A stretch of DNA of 64,000 nucleotides from Flavimaribacter sp039888615 (GCA_039888615.1 JBDQQS010000010.1); one strand, 5' to 3'; positions 17,660-26,690 are shown, numbered from the stretch's first letter. Made by a program: numbers and translations. Notes: generated from the letters alone by a model not told the origin.

Positions 17660-17686
17660 AATGACAAACATGCAACATTTGTCATT
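17660..17686. promoter_or_regulatory. 9-bp palindromic operator candidate upstream of the WecG-type gene
   Basis: AATGACAAA (17660-17668) and its exact complement TTTGTCATT (17678-17686) are separated by 9 nt, and the centre is 100 bp before the start at 17573. It stands in an AT-rich tract (17690-17765) that looks like promoter DNA. The arms and spacing suit a dimeric regulator; which one is unknown. Confidence 0.5.
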
Positions 17687-17769
17687 TATGCAGTTTTACA
17701 GGATATTTGGTAGAAATAACAAAAAACTCAAAAAGAGGTAGGAAAAATTGCCTGACACTATGTAATTAT

Positions 17770-18948
17770 TCACTCTTTACTGTCGAGCCGCTTCAGTCCA
17801 ACCTCGATTGCTTCACCCAGACGCCGACGCTGTTCGGCGTGAAACTTCCGGCCGTCCAGGGTGGCGAACCCGCCCTTTCGGGCAACCTCCACCTGCTCGG
17901 CAAGCGCCTGCGCGAATTCATCGGCAGCATCAACCGCGACGACGTTGGGAGGCGTATCGGCTATCCCCCGCAAGGCGGACGATGTCGCGACGGCAGGCAG
18001 ACCCATCTCGAAGGTTTCGATCGTCTTGAGCTGGACGCCGGTCCCCGCCCTGCTTGCCAGCGCGATAACCCCGCAGGAACGAACGAAATCGCGCGCGTCC
18101 GGAACCCGCCCCGGCAGTCGAAGTCCGGGATGCTTAGCGACCGGCGTCGGCTGCCCGATCTGGCCGGCTATCGCGATCGTCATTGTTTGGGGCAGTTTCG
18201 GCGTCACTTCATCGAGAAACCAGTCCAGGCCGATACGGTTCGATTGCCAGCTCCAGCTTCCGATCATGCCGACATCATATTCGACCGTGCGATCGACGTC
18301 GGGCGCTTCAGGCGGATCGAAACGGGTCACCAGCGGCAGGAATGCGGATCGACCGGCATCAGCAGCGAGCAGCGAATGCCGGTCTTCTTCCGACAACGTC
18401 CAAACGAACCGCGCCTGTCTGCATAGCCTGTCCTCAAGGCGCTTCAGGATCGACGACTCTCTTCTATAGAGCTGTCTTTCCATCCTGGTCGCCGCATGCG
18501 CGGAATTCTGGAAGGCGGAAAGCCACTCGACATTGTGGGCGATGAAGATCGATTTGTAGCGGCCGAATATGTCGGGATAGGCCGCCGGCAACTGGACGGA
18601 ATTCAAAATGAGGCCATCGACGGGTCCTGCGGCCGCGAGGGCTTCCTCGATTTTTCTGGGTCCACACGCAAGCATCTTGGCCGACGAAACGGTCGTGTTG
18701 TTCGCCACCGCCTGAAGCAGCCAGCGCGCTTTCTGCGCAGCGCCCGCGCGCGCATTGGTGATGTCCTGCTCTCCGAGTATGATCGCATCGTCGCGATAGG
18801 CGATCTCGGTTCCCGGAGAACTGTAACCGATCAGCTTGAGATCGACGCTCTTTTCCCTTATCGCGTCGACGACCACCCGGTTCGCCAGGTCGAAGCCGGT
18901 GACGGGATCCTGAACGGGCAGGAGCGATGTTACGAAAGCCAGTTTCAT
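17770..18948 (-). CDS. GT4-type glycosyltransferase (GT-B fold)
   Basis: 392 residues. The N-terminal MKLAFVTSLLPVQDPVTGFDLANRVV and the C-terminal donor-binding part (GLRLPGRVPDARDFVRSCGV, then GTGVQLKTIETFEMGLPAVAT) are typical of group 1 transferases, with the conserved Glu in KTIETFEMGLP. The N-terminal half fits the group 4-like acceptor domain (FIAHNVEWLSAFQNSA). It probably adds one sugar to the lipid-linked repeat unit. It is divergent from the GT2 gene (99-bp gap with a TATACTT inverted repeat) and 84 bp upstream of the AT-rich region before the WecG gene. Confidence 0.88.
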   Translation of the reverse strand: MKLAFVTSLLPVQDPVTGFDLANRVVVDAIREKSVDLKLIGYSSPGTEIAYRDDAIILGEQDITNARAGAAQKARWLLQAVANNTTVSSAKMLACGPRKIEEALAAAGPVDGLILNSVQLPAAYPDIFGRYKSIFIAHNVEWLSAFQNSAHAATRMERQLYRRESSILKRLEDRLCRQARFVWTLSEEDRHSLLAADAGRSAFLPLVTRFDPPEAPDVDRTVEYDVGMIGSWSWQSNRIGLDWFLDEVTPKLPQTMTIAIAGQIGQPTPVAKHPGLRLPGRVPDARDFVRSCGVIALASRAGTGVQLKTIETFEMGLPAVATSSALRGIADTPPNVVAVDAADEFAQALAEQVEVARKGGFATLDGRKFHAEQRRRLGEAIEVGLKRLDSKE

Positions 18949-18954
18949 CTTTCG

Positions 18955-19004
18955 TATACTTTATGGAAAAAGGGTTTAACACAACCTTGGATGAACGAAG
19001 TATA
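18955..19004. repeat. 7-bp inverted repeat in the divergent glycosyltransferase promoter region
   Basis: TATACTT (18955-18961) and AAGTATA (18998-19004) are exact complements within the 99-bp divergent gap. Each contains a -10-like TATACT. They may be operator halves or promoter parts; the evidence is composition and position only. Confidence 0.3.
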
Positions 19005-19047
19005 ACACAGATGATGAACAAGAGCTTTATGGCGCGATTGCGGGGCG

Positions 19048-20058
19048 ATGAGCGAAGATCCGACACATAAGGGCGCCGACCGTCCAAAGGTCTCCATCGG
19101 CTATGAGACGCCCGATCTGGCGCACGACCAGGTTCGTTTTGCGGTCACGCTGCCGACTTTCAGACGCCCCGAACATCTTCACAAGACGCTGGTCTCGCTA
19201 CAATATCAGAAATTTCCACACGCATTCGCGATCGTCGTCATGGAGAATGACACCGATGGCATGCAGGGCGCCGACGTCGCGCAACGCTTCTTCGAAGAGC
19301 GCAAAATTCCAGGCCTCGTTGTTCTGGCCCATGAGCGCGGCAATTGCCACGCCTACAACGCCGGCTGGAGCACTGTCCTCGACGCCTTTTTCAGCCTTCA
19401 GGCGATCGCCGTGATCGACGATGACGAACTCGCAGGTCCTGACTGGCTCGCATCGATGGAAAGAACCATGAGTGAGACGGGCGCTGATATTGTCGGCGGG
19501 CCGCAACGGCCAGTGTTTTCCGACAGAAATCTCGACCGCTGGAAGGCTCATCCGGTTTTCAAACCCGCCTATGAAACAACCGGAGCGGTGCCGATCCTGT
19601 ATTCGTCGGGCAATGTGATGATCGCGCGCAAGGTGCTCGACGCAATGCCGCGACCGTTTCTTGATCCACTTTTCAATTTCATCGGTGGAGGCGACGCTGA
19701 TTTCTACAGCCGGTGCCGCGCGTCGGGATTTCGTTTTGCGTGGTGCGAAGACGCGCCAGTGTTCGAAACGGTTCCGGATAATCGCACCGAACCGGCCTGG
19801 CTTGGAAAGCGCAGCCGTCGCGAAGGCGCCATCTCGGCGATGCTTGAAACGCGCCGGAACCCCGGCGTCGCCGGGCGCGTAACAAGTTTTCTGAAATCTG
19901 TCGCCCTCCTCGGCGCCTCGCCCTTTCGAATGGCGCGCCTGTGGCGTAAAACCGGTTCGGCGACGATGGGAATGCACCATCTCAATGTCGCTTTTGGTCG
20001 TTTCATTGCGCTGTTCGGAAGTATTAACGAACAATACCGCACCCAGGACGGCGGTTGA
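19048..20058 (+). CDS. Family 2 glycosyltransferase
   Basis: 336 residues, GT-A fold: FAVTLPTFRRPEHLHKTLVSL, AIVVMENDTDGMQGADVAQRF, and the metal-binding acidic run IAVIDDDELAGPDWLASME. FNFIGGGDADFYSRCRASGFR is the usual acceptor-side motif with the catalytic Asp. The C-terminal ~70 residues are basic and amphipathic, so peripheral membrane binding is likely. It probably builds the same polysaccharide as its neighbours. The ATP-grasp gene follows after 77 bp. Confidence 0.9.
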   Translation: MSEDPTHKGADRPKVSIGYETPDLAHDQVRFAVTLPTFRRPEHLHKTLVSLQYQKFPHAFAIVVMENDTDGMQGADVAQRFFEERKIPGLVVLAHERGNCHAYNAGWSTVLDAFFSLQAIAVIDDDELAGPDWLASMERTMSETGADIVGGPQRPVFSDRNLDRWKAHPVFKPAYETTGAVPILYSSGNVMIARKVLDAMPRPFLDPLFNFIGGGDADFYSRCRASGFRFAWCEDAPVFETVPDNRTEPAWLGKRSRREGAISAMLETRRNPGVAGRVTSFLKSVALLGASPFRMARLWRKTGSATMGMHHLNVAFGRFIALFGSINEQYRTQDGG

Positions 20059-20135
20059 TACCTTTTCAATCCACTTTGACTGCTTGCAACAAGAACCGGT
20101 GACTTGTCAGATTACTTGAATGATGCAATGTCCGG

Positions 20136-21194
20136 ATGATGTGGCTTGAGCGATACAAATATTACAGCGACATCGTAAAGCAGTCCTTTGGCGAGCCGAC
20201 GCATTTCAAATGGAAGCTGAGATCGCTTGTCACCGGCCATTCCGCCACGCGCCTGTCCTTGCTTCCCGAGCCGTTGCTGAAATCAGGAAAATATGTGCGG
20301 GAGGCCCGCTACAAGCGTAAGCTGGTCCAGCGGAACAAACAGCTTCATCAAGCGCTGTTTCACAAACTTTCTCACAAACTCTGGCTCGACCGCGTCATGC
20401 CGGAGGTCTCGCCGCCGGTTTACTACTATGTGGCGGGCTCGATAATCGTTCCGCTTGAAAGCGGAACCGCGACGGCGTGTTCGCAGGATTATCTGGAACT
20501 GGTGAAGAAACACGGGACACTGTTCATCAAACCGGGAAACCTGATCAGCGGCGCCGGCGCCTTTCTGCTGGAATGGCGTGACGACACGCTGTTCATCGAT
20601 GGAATAAAATCCAATAGCGAGGAATTGAAGAAACTGAGCGACGGCATCGGAACGGGCTACGTTATTTCAGAGAAAATTGCGCAGGGAGACTGGAGCGCGC
20701 AGTTTTTCTCCGAAACCCTCAACACGATCCGCATCACCACCGGCACTTCCGCTCACGGGCATGAAGTCTGTTTCATTGCCGCAACGTTCAAGATTGGCGC
20801 GTCAGAAACCATCCCGACCGACAATTTCAAAGGCGGCCGAGGCGGCTGGGCCTGCGGCGTTGATCTTGAAACCGGCGAGCTCGGCCGCCTCGTGCATTAC
20901 GACGACGCTGTCGGCGCCCGGGTGGAATCGGATCAGCATCCGGAGTCCGGCGCGCGCGTCACTGGCAAGACCATCCCTGACTGGCCTTTGGTGAAGGAGG
21001 CCGTTTCCCGACTTGCCAGCCTTTTGCCCCATCCAGGGATTGTTGGATGGGACATAGCGCTCACCCGGAACGGACCGATGGTCGTCGAACTCAACACCTC
21101 CCCGCATATCGACATTCATCAGGCCACAACGCCCATCGCCGACACCGAAGAAAAACGCGCATTCCTGCGCGAATTCGGCGTCCCTCTCGATTAA
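20136..21194 (+). CDS. Sugar-transfer-associated ATP-grasp protein
   Basis: 352 residues matching the ATP-grasp group found in capsule and exopolysaccharide loci (ATPgrasp_ST). Visible parts: KHGTLFIKPGNLISGAGAFL (ATP-binding lysine strand), YVISEKIAQ, NTIRITTG, and the metal-binding end GIVGWDIALTRNGPMVVELN. ATP-grasp enzymes join a carboxylate to an amine, so this could attach an amino acid or similar group to a sugar acid. That it is followed 58 bp later by an asparagine-synthase-like gene strengthens a polymer-decoration role, which remains inference. Confidence 0.85.
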   Translation: MMWLERYKYYSDIVKQSFGEPTHFKWKLRSLVTGHSATRLSLLPEPLLKSGKYVREARYKRKLVQRNKQLHQALFHKLSHKLWLDRVMPEVSPPVYYYVAGSIIVPLESGTATACSQDYLELVKKHGTLFIKPGNLISGAGAFLLEWRDDTLFIDGIKSNSEELKKLSDGIGTGYVISEKIAQGDWSAQFFSETLNTIRITTGTSAHGHEVCFIAATFKIGASETIPTDNFKGGRGGWACGVDLETGELGRLVHYDDAVGARVESDQHPESGARVTGKTIPDWPLVKEAVSRLASLLPHPGIVGWDIALTRNGPMVVELNTSPHIDIHQATTPIADTEEKRAFLREFGVPLD

Positions 21195-21252
21195 GACCGA
21201 TGCTCTTCGCCCAGAACAAAGCGAGGCGCCACGCCACCAGGAGACGTCGTCC

Positions 21253-23124
21253 ATGTGCGGGATAGCGGGGATATGGAATTTTTCGGGACTATCCGACGAC
21301 ACGGACATGTCCGATGTCCGCAGAATGACAGCCGTAACCGCCCATCGCGGACCCGATGGCCAGGGCTATCGTGCGGTCGACAGTCTTGCGCTCGGTCATT
21401 GCCGACTTTCCATCATCGACCTGACGGATCGGGGCAGTCAGCCCATGCAGTCCAGCGACGGCCACGGGCTGCTCTCCTATAACGGCGAAGTCTATAATTT
21501 CCGCGAATTGCGAAAGGAACTCACAGAACAAGGCGCCGCCTTCTCCGGTGACAGCGACACGGAAGTCGTTCTCAACGCACTGCGAATCTGGGGCGTCGAG
21601 CGCGCCGTCTCCCGTTTCAACGGTATGTTCGCCTTCGCTTACTACGACATGCAGGAAAAGGTCCTGTGGTTGGCGCGGGACCGGATTGGCGTCAAATCTC
21701 TCTCCATCGCCGAATATGAGAATCGCCTGATTTTCTGTTCCGAGGACAAGGGCATTCTGGCGCTCGATTCCTTTCCGACCCAAATTTCCGCTCGAGAGAT
21801 CACGTTGCGGCTGGCGGCTCAGGCGTCGGACAGTGGTTCAAGTCTGTTCCGGCGGATCAGACGCCTGCCGCCGGGCGGATGCTGGAAGATTTCAGCGAAG
21901 GGTGTTGAGGAAAGCCGGTTCTGGGACGCGCTGGAGTCGGTCGATCCCGATCGACTGGAAGCGGGAAGCCGGACAAAGGATGGTCTCGCCCAGCAACTGG
22001 AGTCTTTACTCAATAGCAGCGTCGCGATGCATTGCATTTCCGACGCTCCCTTGGCGACCGCCTGCAGCGGCGGCATTGATTCCGGTCTCATGACGGCGAT
22101 GTCGAAATCGGCTCTGCAGGACTATCACGGCTATGTCATGAATCCGGACATCGGCGTCAACGAAGTCGAGGCAGCGCAACGCACGGGTCGCAAATGTGGC
22201 GTCGACATAAGGCGGGTCGCCGAGAATCGGGACAAATATCTGCGCAACCTGCCGAAATCGATCTATCACGTTGAGAACGACACGCATTTCGTGAGCACGC
22301 CTTCACTTCTCGCCATGACCGACCAGTGCCGCGCCGACGGAGTGAAGGTGCTGTTGACCGGGGAAGGAGCGGACGAACTTTTCGGAGGTTACAACTGGCA
22401 CCACAACAGCGCTCGCCTCTGGCGGAAACTGGATCCGCCGCGATCACTGCTCCTGAGAAATTCGCAACGAAAAAAGCTGCTGTTGCAATTGCGTCAGTCG
22501 CCCTTCACCACGTCGCTCCGCATGGGAATTCAGGAATCCAGAAATTCGGTTATTTCGGCGCTTTCGCCACAGCGTTTCATATTGCAGGAGAAAATTCTGG
22601 AGCGGCTTGCTCCGGTCAGGAATCATCAGGCAAGGGTTTTTGCGGCAAGAGGTCTTTTCGATATCTACAGTCACCTCCAGAGCCTCCTGCACCGGCACGA
22701 CCGGATAAGCATGGCGTCGTCTGTCGAACTGCGTGTGCCCTTCATCGAAAACGACATCATCGATTTCGCCCTGCACCTGCATCCGGATTTCAAATACAGA
22801 GAGCGGACGCCGAAATGGCTGCTGAGAACCGTCGCCCGCAATTACCTTCCGGAAGAAAACATCCGGGCGCCGAAAATCGGTTTTGCGATCACGACGAGCT
22901 ATACGCGCGGATGCGAAGCGATACTTTCAAACGGTCTCCTGCGGGATGTCATGCGATGGTCGAGCACGGAAGCGGACCATGTGACGCACATGGCCAGCCA
23001 GGACGTGAATTCACATATCCGCCTGATCGGCATGGAAATTCTTGTTCGTCTCTACTGCGCGGGTGAAACCGCCGACGCCATTGGCGAAAAGCTGATCTGT
23101 ATGCAGCGCGATTCCAGGCAATAG
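21253..23124 (+). CDS. Asparagine synthase (glutamine-hydrolysing)-type amidotransferase
   Basis: 623 residues. The mature N-terminal Cys2 nucleophile (MCGIAGIW) and HRGPDGQGY mark the class II glutaminase domain; the synthase domain has the PP-loop SGGIDS at residues 272-277 and LLTGEGADELFGGY. All key residues are present, so ammonia transfer to an adenylated carboxylate is expected. In polysaccharide islands such homologues often amidate sugar acids instead of making asparagine. GGAG lies 9 bp before the ATG. It is followed by a convergent gene 23 bp away. Confidence 0.92.
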   Translation: MCGIAGIWNFSGLSDDTDMSDVRRMTAVTAHRGPDGQGYRAVDSLALGHCRLSIIDLTDRGSQPMQSSDGHGLLSYNGEVYNFRELRKELTEQGAAFSGDSDTEVVLNALRIWGVERAVSRFNGMFAFAYYDMQEKVLWLARDRIGVKSLSIAEYENRLIFCSEDKGILALDSFPTQISAREITLRLAAQASDSGSSLFRRIRRLPPGGCWKISAKGVEESRFWDALESVDPDRLEAGSRTKDGLAQQLESLLNSSVAMHCISDAPLATACSGGIDSGLMTAMSKSALQDYHGYVMNPDIGVNEVEAAQRTGRKCGVDIRRVAENRDKYLRNLPKSIYHVENDTHFVSTPSLLAMTDQCRADGVKVLLTGEGADELFGGYNWHHNSARLWRKLDPPRSLLLRNSQRKKLLLQLRQSPFTTSLRMGIQESRNSVISALSPQRFILQEKILERLAPVRNHQARVFAARGLFDIYSHLQSLLHRHDRISMASSVELRVPFIENDIIDFALHLHPDFKYRERTPKWLLRTVARNYLPEENIRAPKIGFAITTSYTRGCEAILSNGLLRDVMRWSSTEADHVTHMASQDVNSHIRLIGMEILVRLYCAGETADAIGEKLICMQRDSRQ

Positions 23125-23147
23125 TCCGTTGCGTGTGCGTCGGGGTC

Positions 23148-24152
23148 CTACCGATAGGCCATCCCGGCAATCCGGTAGTCGCCAAGTACGATATCCTGGC
23201 CAGTGATGATTTTCGTGAACACGGACATATCCAGATTGCGGCCGGTTACGATGGTGGCGACAGGTCCTTTGGGCTTCGGCAAACGACCGGCCTGCATCGC
23301 CGCAATCCCGACAACGCAAGCGCCTTCCGCGACAATCCTGTCCTCGTAATAGAGCGTCTGCATGGCGTGATAGATCTCCTCCTCGGTGACCAGCACAACA
23401 TCGTCGAGGTAATCCCGGCAAAGAGGAAAGGAAAGCCGGTTTTCGAGCCCGACGCCGCCGCCAAGAGAATCGGCGAGGCTGGGCTTTTCCTCTACTTCGA
23501 CCGGATGTCCGGCTTGAATGGACTGGTACATCGCCGCGCCGCGATCCATCGACACCCCGATGACGACAACGCGCGGATTGATCGACTTGGCGGCAAGCGC
23601 AACGCCGCCCGCGAGGCCGCCGCCTGACAGTGGCGCGAGGATCATTTCCGTATCGGGGCGTTTCTCGAGAATTTCCAGACCGATCGTGCCCTGCCCGGCG
23701 ATCACGAATGGATCGTCGAAGGGGGATACTTCGACAAGCCCCTCCTCCGCGACGAGCCGTTGGCTTTCCGCCAGCGCTTCGTCCTGGCTCTGCCCGACGA
23801 TGCGCACCTCCGCTCCCAGCGCGCGGACGCCCTCGACCTTGGCCTGCGGCACGAGTTCGGACATGCAGATCACTGCGCGCAGGCCGCGCAAGCCGGCGGC
23901 GTAGGCGACGCCTCTTCCGTGATTTCCGGTCGAACAGCAGGTCACGCCTTTCACGCCTTCCGGCAGGTTCATCACCGCGTTAAGCGCGCCGCGCAACTTG
24001 AAGGCGCCGATCGGCTGCATATTCTCTAGTTTTAGAAGGAATTCCTGCCCGGCGACCGTTCGCATATGGGGCGAGGGAACCAGCGGCGTGGCGTCCGCCA
24101 TACCTGCTATCGTCTTGCGGGCGGCCAATATGTCGGCGAGCGATAGATCCAT
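23148..24152 (-). CDS. PLP-dependent threonine/serine dehydratase-like enzyme (possibly EutB-like)
   Basis: 334 residues, fold type II PLP enzyme. The Schiff-base lysine lies in QPIGAFKLRGALNAV, the substrate loop in CCSTGNHGRGVAYAAG and the phosphate loop in APLSGGGLAGGVAL. The sequence resembles hydroxyectoine-utilisation dehydratase EutB and 3-hydroxyaspartate ammonia-lyases more than IlvA, and lacks the IlvA regulatory domain. The other ectoine genes (eutDE, ehu) are not nearby, so the EutB name is not applied. It lies 27 bp downstream of the aldehyde dehydrogenase on the same strand: deamination followed by aldehyde oxidation, or the reverse, is plausible. Confidence 0.85.
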   Translation of the reverse strand: MDLSLADILAARKTIAGMADATPLVPSPHMRTVAGQEFLLKLENMQPIGAFKLRGALNAVMNLPEGVKGVTCCSTGNHGRGVAYAAGLRGLRAVICMSELVPQAKVEGVRALGAEVRIVGQSQDEALAESQRLVAEEGLVEVSPFDDPFVIAGQGTIGLEILEKRPDTEMILAPLSGGGLAGGVALAAKSINPRVVVIGVSMDRGAAMYQSIQAGHPVEVEEKPSLADSLGGGVGLENRLSFPLCRDYLDDVVLVTEEEIYHAMQTLYYEDRIVAEGACVVGIAAMQAGRLPKPKGPVATIVTGRNLDMSVFTKIITGQDIVLGDYRIAGMAYR

Positions 24153-24179
24153 GAAACACCGTTATTTTTGAAGTCAGGC

Positions 24180-25658
24180 TCAGGCCCAGTCGCGGCAAAC
24201 ATATTTGACTTCGGCGAATTCTTCCATGCCCAGGCGCGCGCCTTCTCTCCCGAGCCCCGACTGTTTGACGCCGCCAAACGGGATCGGCGCGCCCGTAACC
24301 TTGGTGCGGTTTACGGCCACCATGCCGAATTGCAGCGCACGGCTCACCCGGTAGATCCGGCGGGGATCGTTCGAATGCAGATAGGCGACGAGACCGTATT
24401 CCGTGTCGTTGGCGCGGCGGATTGCCTCCTCCTCCGTATCGAAGGCGCAGATCGCCGCGACTGGCCCGAAGGTTTCCTCTTTCATGATCAATGCGTCGGC
24501 CGATACGTCGGCGAGAACCGTCGGTTCGTAGAACAGGGGCCCGCAGTCGTGGCGGCGTCCGCCACATTTGAGCCTGGCGCCTTTCTCAAGCGCATTCGCC
24601 ACATGCTCTTCCTGCTTGGCAACGGCCTTCTCGTTCATCAGCGGGCCAATATCGGGATCGTCGAAACCGCATCCGACGGTCAGTTGCTCCGTCGCTTGGG
24701 TAAAGAGCCTAACAAATTCCTCGTATACAGGGCGCTCGACCATAATTCTGTTGGCTCCCAGGCAATCCTGACCGGACGTCGCGAACTTGGCCTTGATCGT
24801 TTCGGCGACGGCGCTGTCCAGATCGGCGTCCGAAAACACGATGACCGGCGCGTGACCGCCGAGTTCCATCACAAGTTTCTTTATGGTGTCCGAAGACTGA
24901 CGATAGAGAAGCCGACCAATCTCCGTGGAGCCGGTGAAAGACAGGACGCGCACACGGGGGTCGCGCGTCCACGGCTCCACAATGGCGGCGGCGTCGCCCG
25001 TCACGACGTTGAAAACGCCCGCAGGCATGCCCGCGCGAGCGCCGAGTTCGGCCAGCGCAAGGGCTGAAAGCGGCGTCTCCATTGAAGGATGGGCGATGAC
25101 CGTGCAACCCACGGCGAGGGCGGCGGCTGCCTTGCGCGTCAACATGGCGCAGGGAAAATTCCAGGGCGTGATGAGGGCGGCGACGCCTGCCGGTTCAAGC
25201 CAGACCTCGACTTCCGCGTCGCGCAAATGAGATGTCACGCCTTCGATATTGGGTCTTTTGGATTCTTCTGCGTAGAACTCGACGAAAGAGGCTGCATAGT
25301 CGATCTCTCCACGAGCCTCGGAAATCGGCTTACCCTGCTCCATGACCATGATGCGGGCAAGATCTTCCCGGTTTTCGGTAATCAGATCGAACCAGTTGCG
25401 TAAGATCTGCGAGCGATCCTGCGGCAGCAGAGCCGACCAAGCGGGAAAGGCGCTCTCGGCGTGATCAACGGCCGTAGCAGCCTCTGCAGACGACAGACTC
25501 GCGACCGAGGCTATCACGGACCGATTGGCGGGGTTGAAGATCGATGCTGTTTCGCCGCGCGCCGATCCTGTCCAACGACCGCCAATATAGGAACAATCCC
25601 TGACCAGATTTCGATCGGACACCATGTCGAAGTTCAATTGCGTGGTTTTGCCCATCAT
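24180..25658 (-). CDS. NAD(P)-dependent aldehyde dehydrogenase, succinate-semialdehyde dehydrogenase-like
   Basis: 492 residues from the ATG at 25658 (a second ATG follows at once at 25655); AAGGAG sits 5 bp upstream. Catalytic residues are Glu265 in VMELGGHAP and Cys299 in SGQDCLGAN; the PWNFPC loop and the C-terminal PFGGVKQSGLGREG are typical of GabD-like enzymes. Unusually, the cofactor-contacting KPSEQTP-type lysine is replaced: the stretch reads AHPSMETPLSA with His190. An apparent 5' extension to 26450 is antisense to the Crp/Fnr gene and is not used. It probably forms an operon with the PLP dehydratase. Confidence 0.93.
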   Translation of the reverse strand: MMGKTTQLNFDMVSDRNLVRDCSYIGGRWTGSARGETASIFNPANRSVIASVASLSSAEAATAVDHAESAFPAWSALLPQDRSQILRNWFDLITENREDLARIMVMEQGKPISEARGEIDYAASFVEFYAEESKRPNIEGVTSHLRDAEVEVWLEPAGVAALITPWNFPCAMLTRKAAAALAVGCTVIAHPSMETPLSALALAELGARAGMPAGVFNVVTGDAAAIVEPWTRDPRVRVLSFTGSTEIGRLLYRQSSDTIKKLVMELGGHAPVIVFSDADLDSAVAETIKAKFATSGQDCLGANRIMVERPVYEEFVRLFTQATEQLTVGCGFDDPDIGPLMNEKAVAKQEEHVANALEKGARLKCGGRRHDCGPLFYEPTVLADVSADALIMKEETFGPVAAICAFDTEEEAIRRANDTEYGLVAYLHSNDPRRIYRVSRALQFGMVAVNRTKVTGAPIPFGGVKQSGLGREGARLGMEEFAEVKYVCRDWA

Positions 25659-25874
25659 GTCGTCTCCTTTCGAAAGCCGAAACGAGCATAGGGGCGGATT
25701 CCCAGAATTTGAGGCTTTTTTGCCGCTATGGGCCAGACGAAACGACTGGAGGTCGACCCCGGGCGAGAGGAATAATCCTGCCGAGACAGACATTGCGGCA
25801 CTCATGGCATGACAAAGCCAGTACGGCTCTGCTACGATAGCCGGCAGATTAAAGGCGAATTTTCGAAATTTATC

Positions 25875-26573
25875 ATGAACGATCGAGCGCAAGCTGAAAA
25901 CCTGCTGCATCTCGTTGGCCTGTTGTCGGATCTCGACACCGGACAACTCAACGAGATCGGGCGGCAATGCGTCTGGCAGCGTTATCAAAAGGGCGTGGAG
26001 ATCATCAGCGAAAGCGAGGGTTCTACCGACATCTTCTTCATCGTCGAGGGCAGCGTCGTCGCCAAGAGCTATTCCGAAGACGGCAAGGAAGTGACTTACA
26101 CCGAGCTTTCGCGCGGCGATGTTTTCGGCGAATTTTCGGCGATCGACCAGAAACCGCGATCCGCTGCGATCGAGACCCTGGAGGAAAGCCTTGTCGGGCA
26201 GATGACATCGGAGAAGTTTCGTCAACTCGTCATGACGATGCCGGGCATCGGGCTCCGGCTTGCGGAGCTTCTGGTGCGCAAGAACCGCTTCCTGACCCAC
26301 CGGATCTTCGAGTTCAGCACGCTCGCCGTGCGCCAAAGGGTCTGCGCGGAATTGCTGCGACGCGCGGTCGAGGCCGGAGAGGTGGAGCCACCGGTCGTCA
26401 TTTCCCCTGCGCCGACGCATTATCAACTTGCGACGATGCTTGGCACCCATCGCGAAGCAGTCAGCCGCGAGCTTTCAGCGCTTTCAGCCCTCGGCATCGT
26501 CGAGGTCGGCCGCAGGAAAATCACCGTGATCGACATACCGAGACTAAGGCAGATCACCAAGGTGTCCGTCTAG
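25875..26573 (+). CDS. Crp/Fnr-family transcriptional regulator
   Basis: 232 residues from the ATG at 25875; earlier in-frame starts (25809) give an N-terminus unlike the family. The cyclic-nucleotide-binding-like barrel is seen in DIFFIVEGSVVAKSYSEDG and LSRGDVFGEFSAIDQKPRSA. The winged HTH is at about residues 160-225, with recognition helix THREAVSRELSAL. The E-x-x-S-R arrangement is that of FNR-type proteins, which read TTGAT half-sites, but there is no N-terminal Cys cluster for an oxygen-sensing iron-sulfur centre. It is divergent from the aldehyde dehydrogenase (216-bp gap) and may regulate it. Confidence 0.9.
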   Translation: MNDRAQAENLLHLVGLLSDLDTGQLNEIGRQCVWQRYQKGVEIISESEGSTDIFFIVEGSVVAKSYSEDGKEVTYTELSRGDVFGEFSAIDQKPRSAAIETLEESLVGQMTSEKFRQLVMTMPGIGLRLAELLVRKNRFLTHRIFEFSTLAVRQRVCAELLRRAVEAGEVEPPVVISPAPTHYQLATMLGTHREAVSRELSALSALGIVEVGRRKITVIDIPRLRQITKVSV

Positions 26574-26690
26574 CGCCAAGCGTCCGCCAAAGCGTGGATA
26601 AGGTTGCTGCTTTTTCACTGCATTTGTGTTATACTATTGCTATTCGGACTTGAAGGCCTGCGACCCCGATATTGCAGCGACGAAAAAGCC

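Noticed and set aside
23148..25658. Ectoine/hydroxyectoine degradation operon
   Set aside because: The dehydratase is EutB-like and the dehydrogenase SSADH-like, but eutDE, eutA, the ehu transporter and an AsnC regulator are absent, so the pathway cannot be claimed.
25659..26450. N-terminal extension of the aldehyde dehydrogenase frame
   Set aside because: It runs antisense through the Crp/Fnr gene and beyond a clear ribosome site and ATG at 25658.
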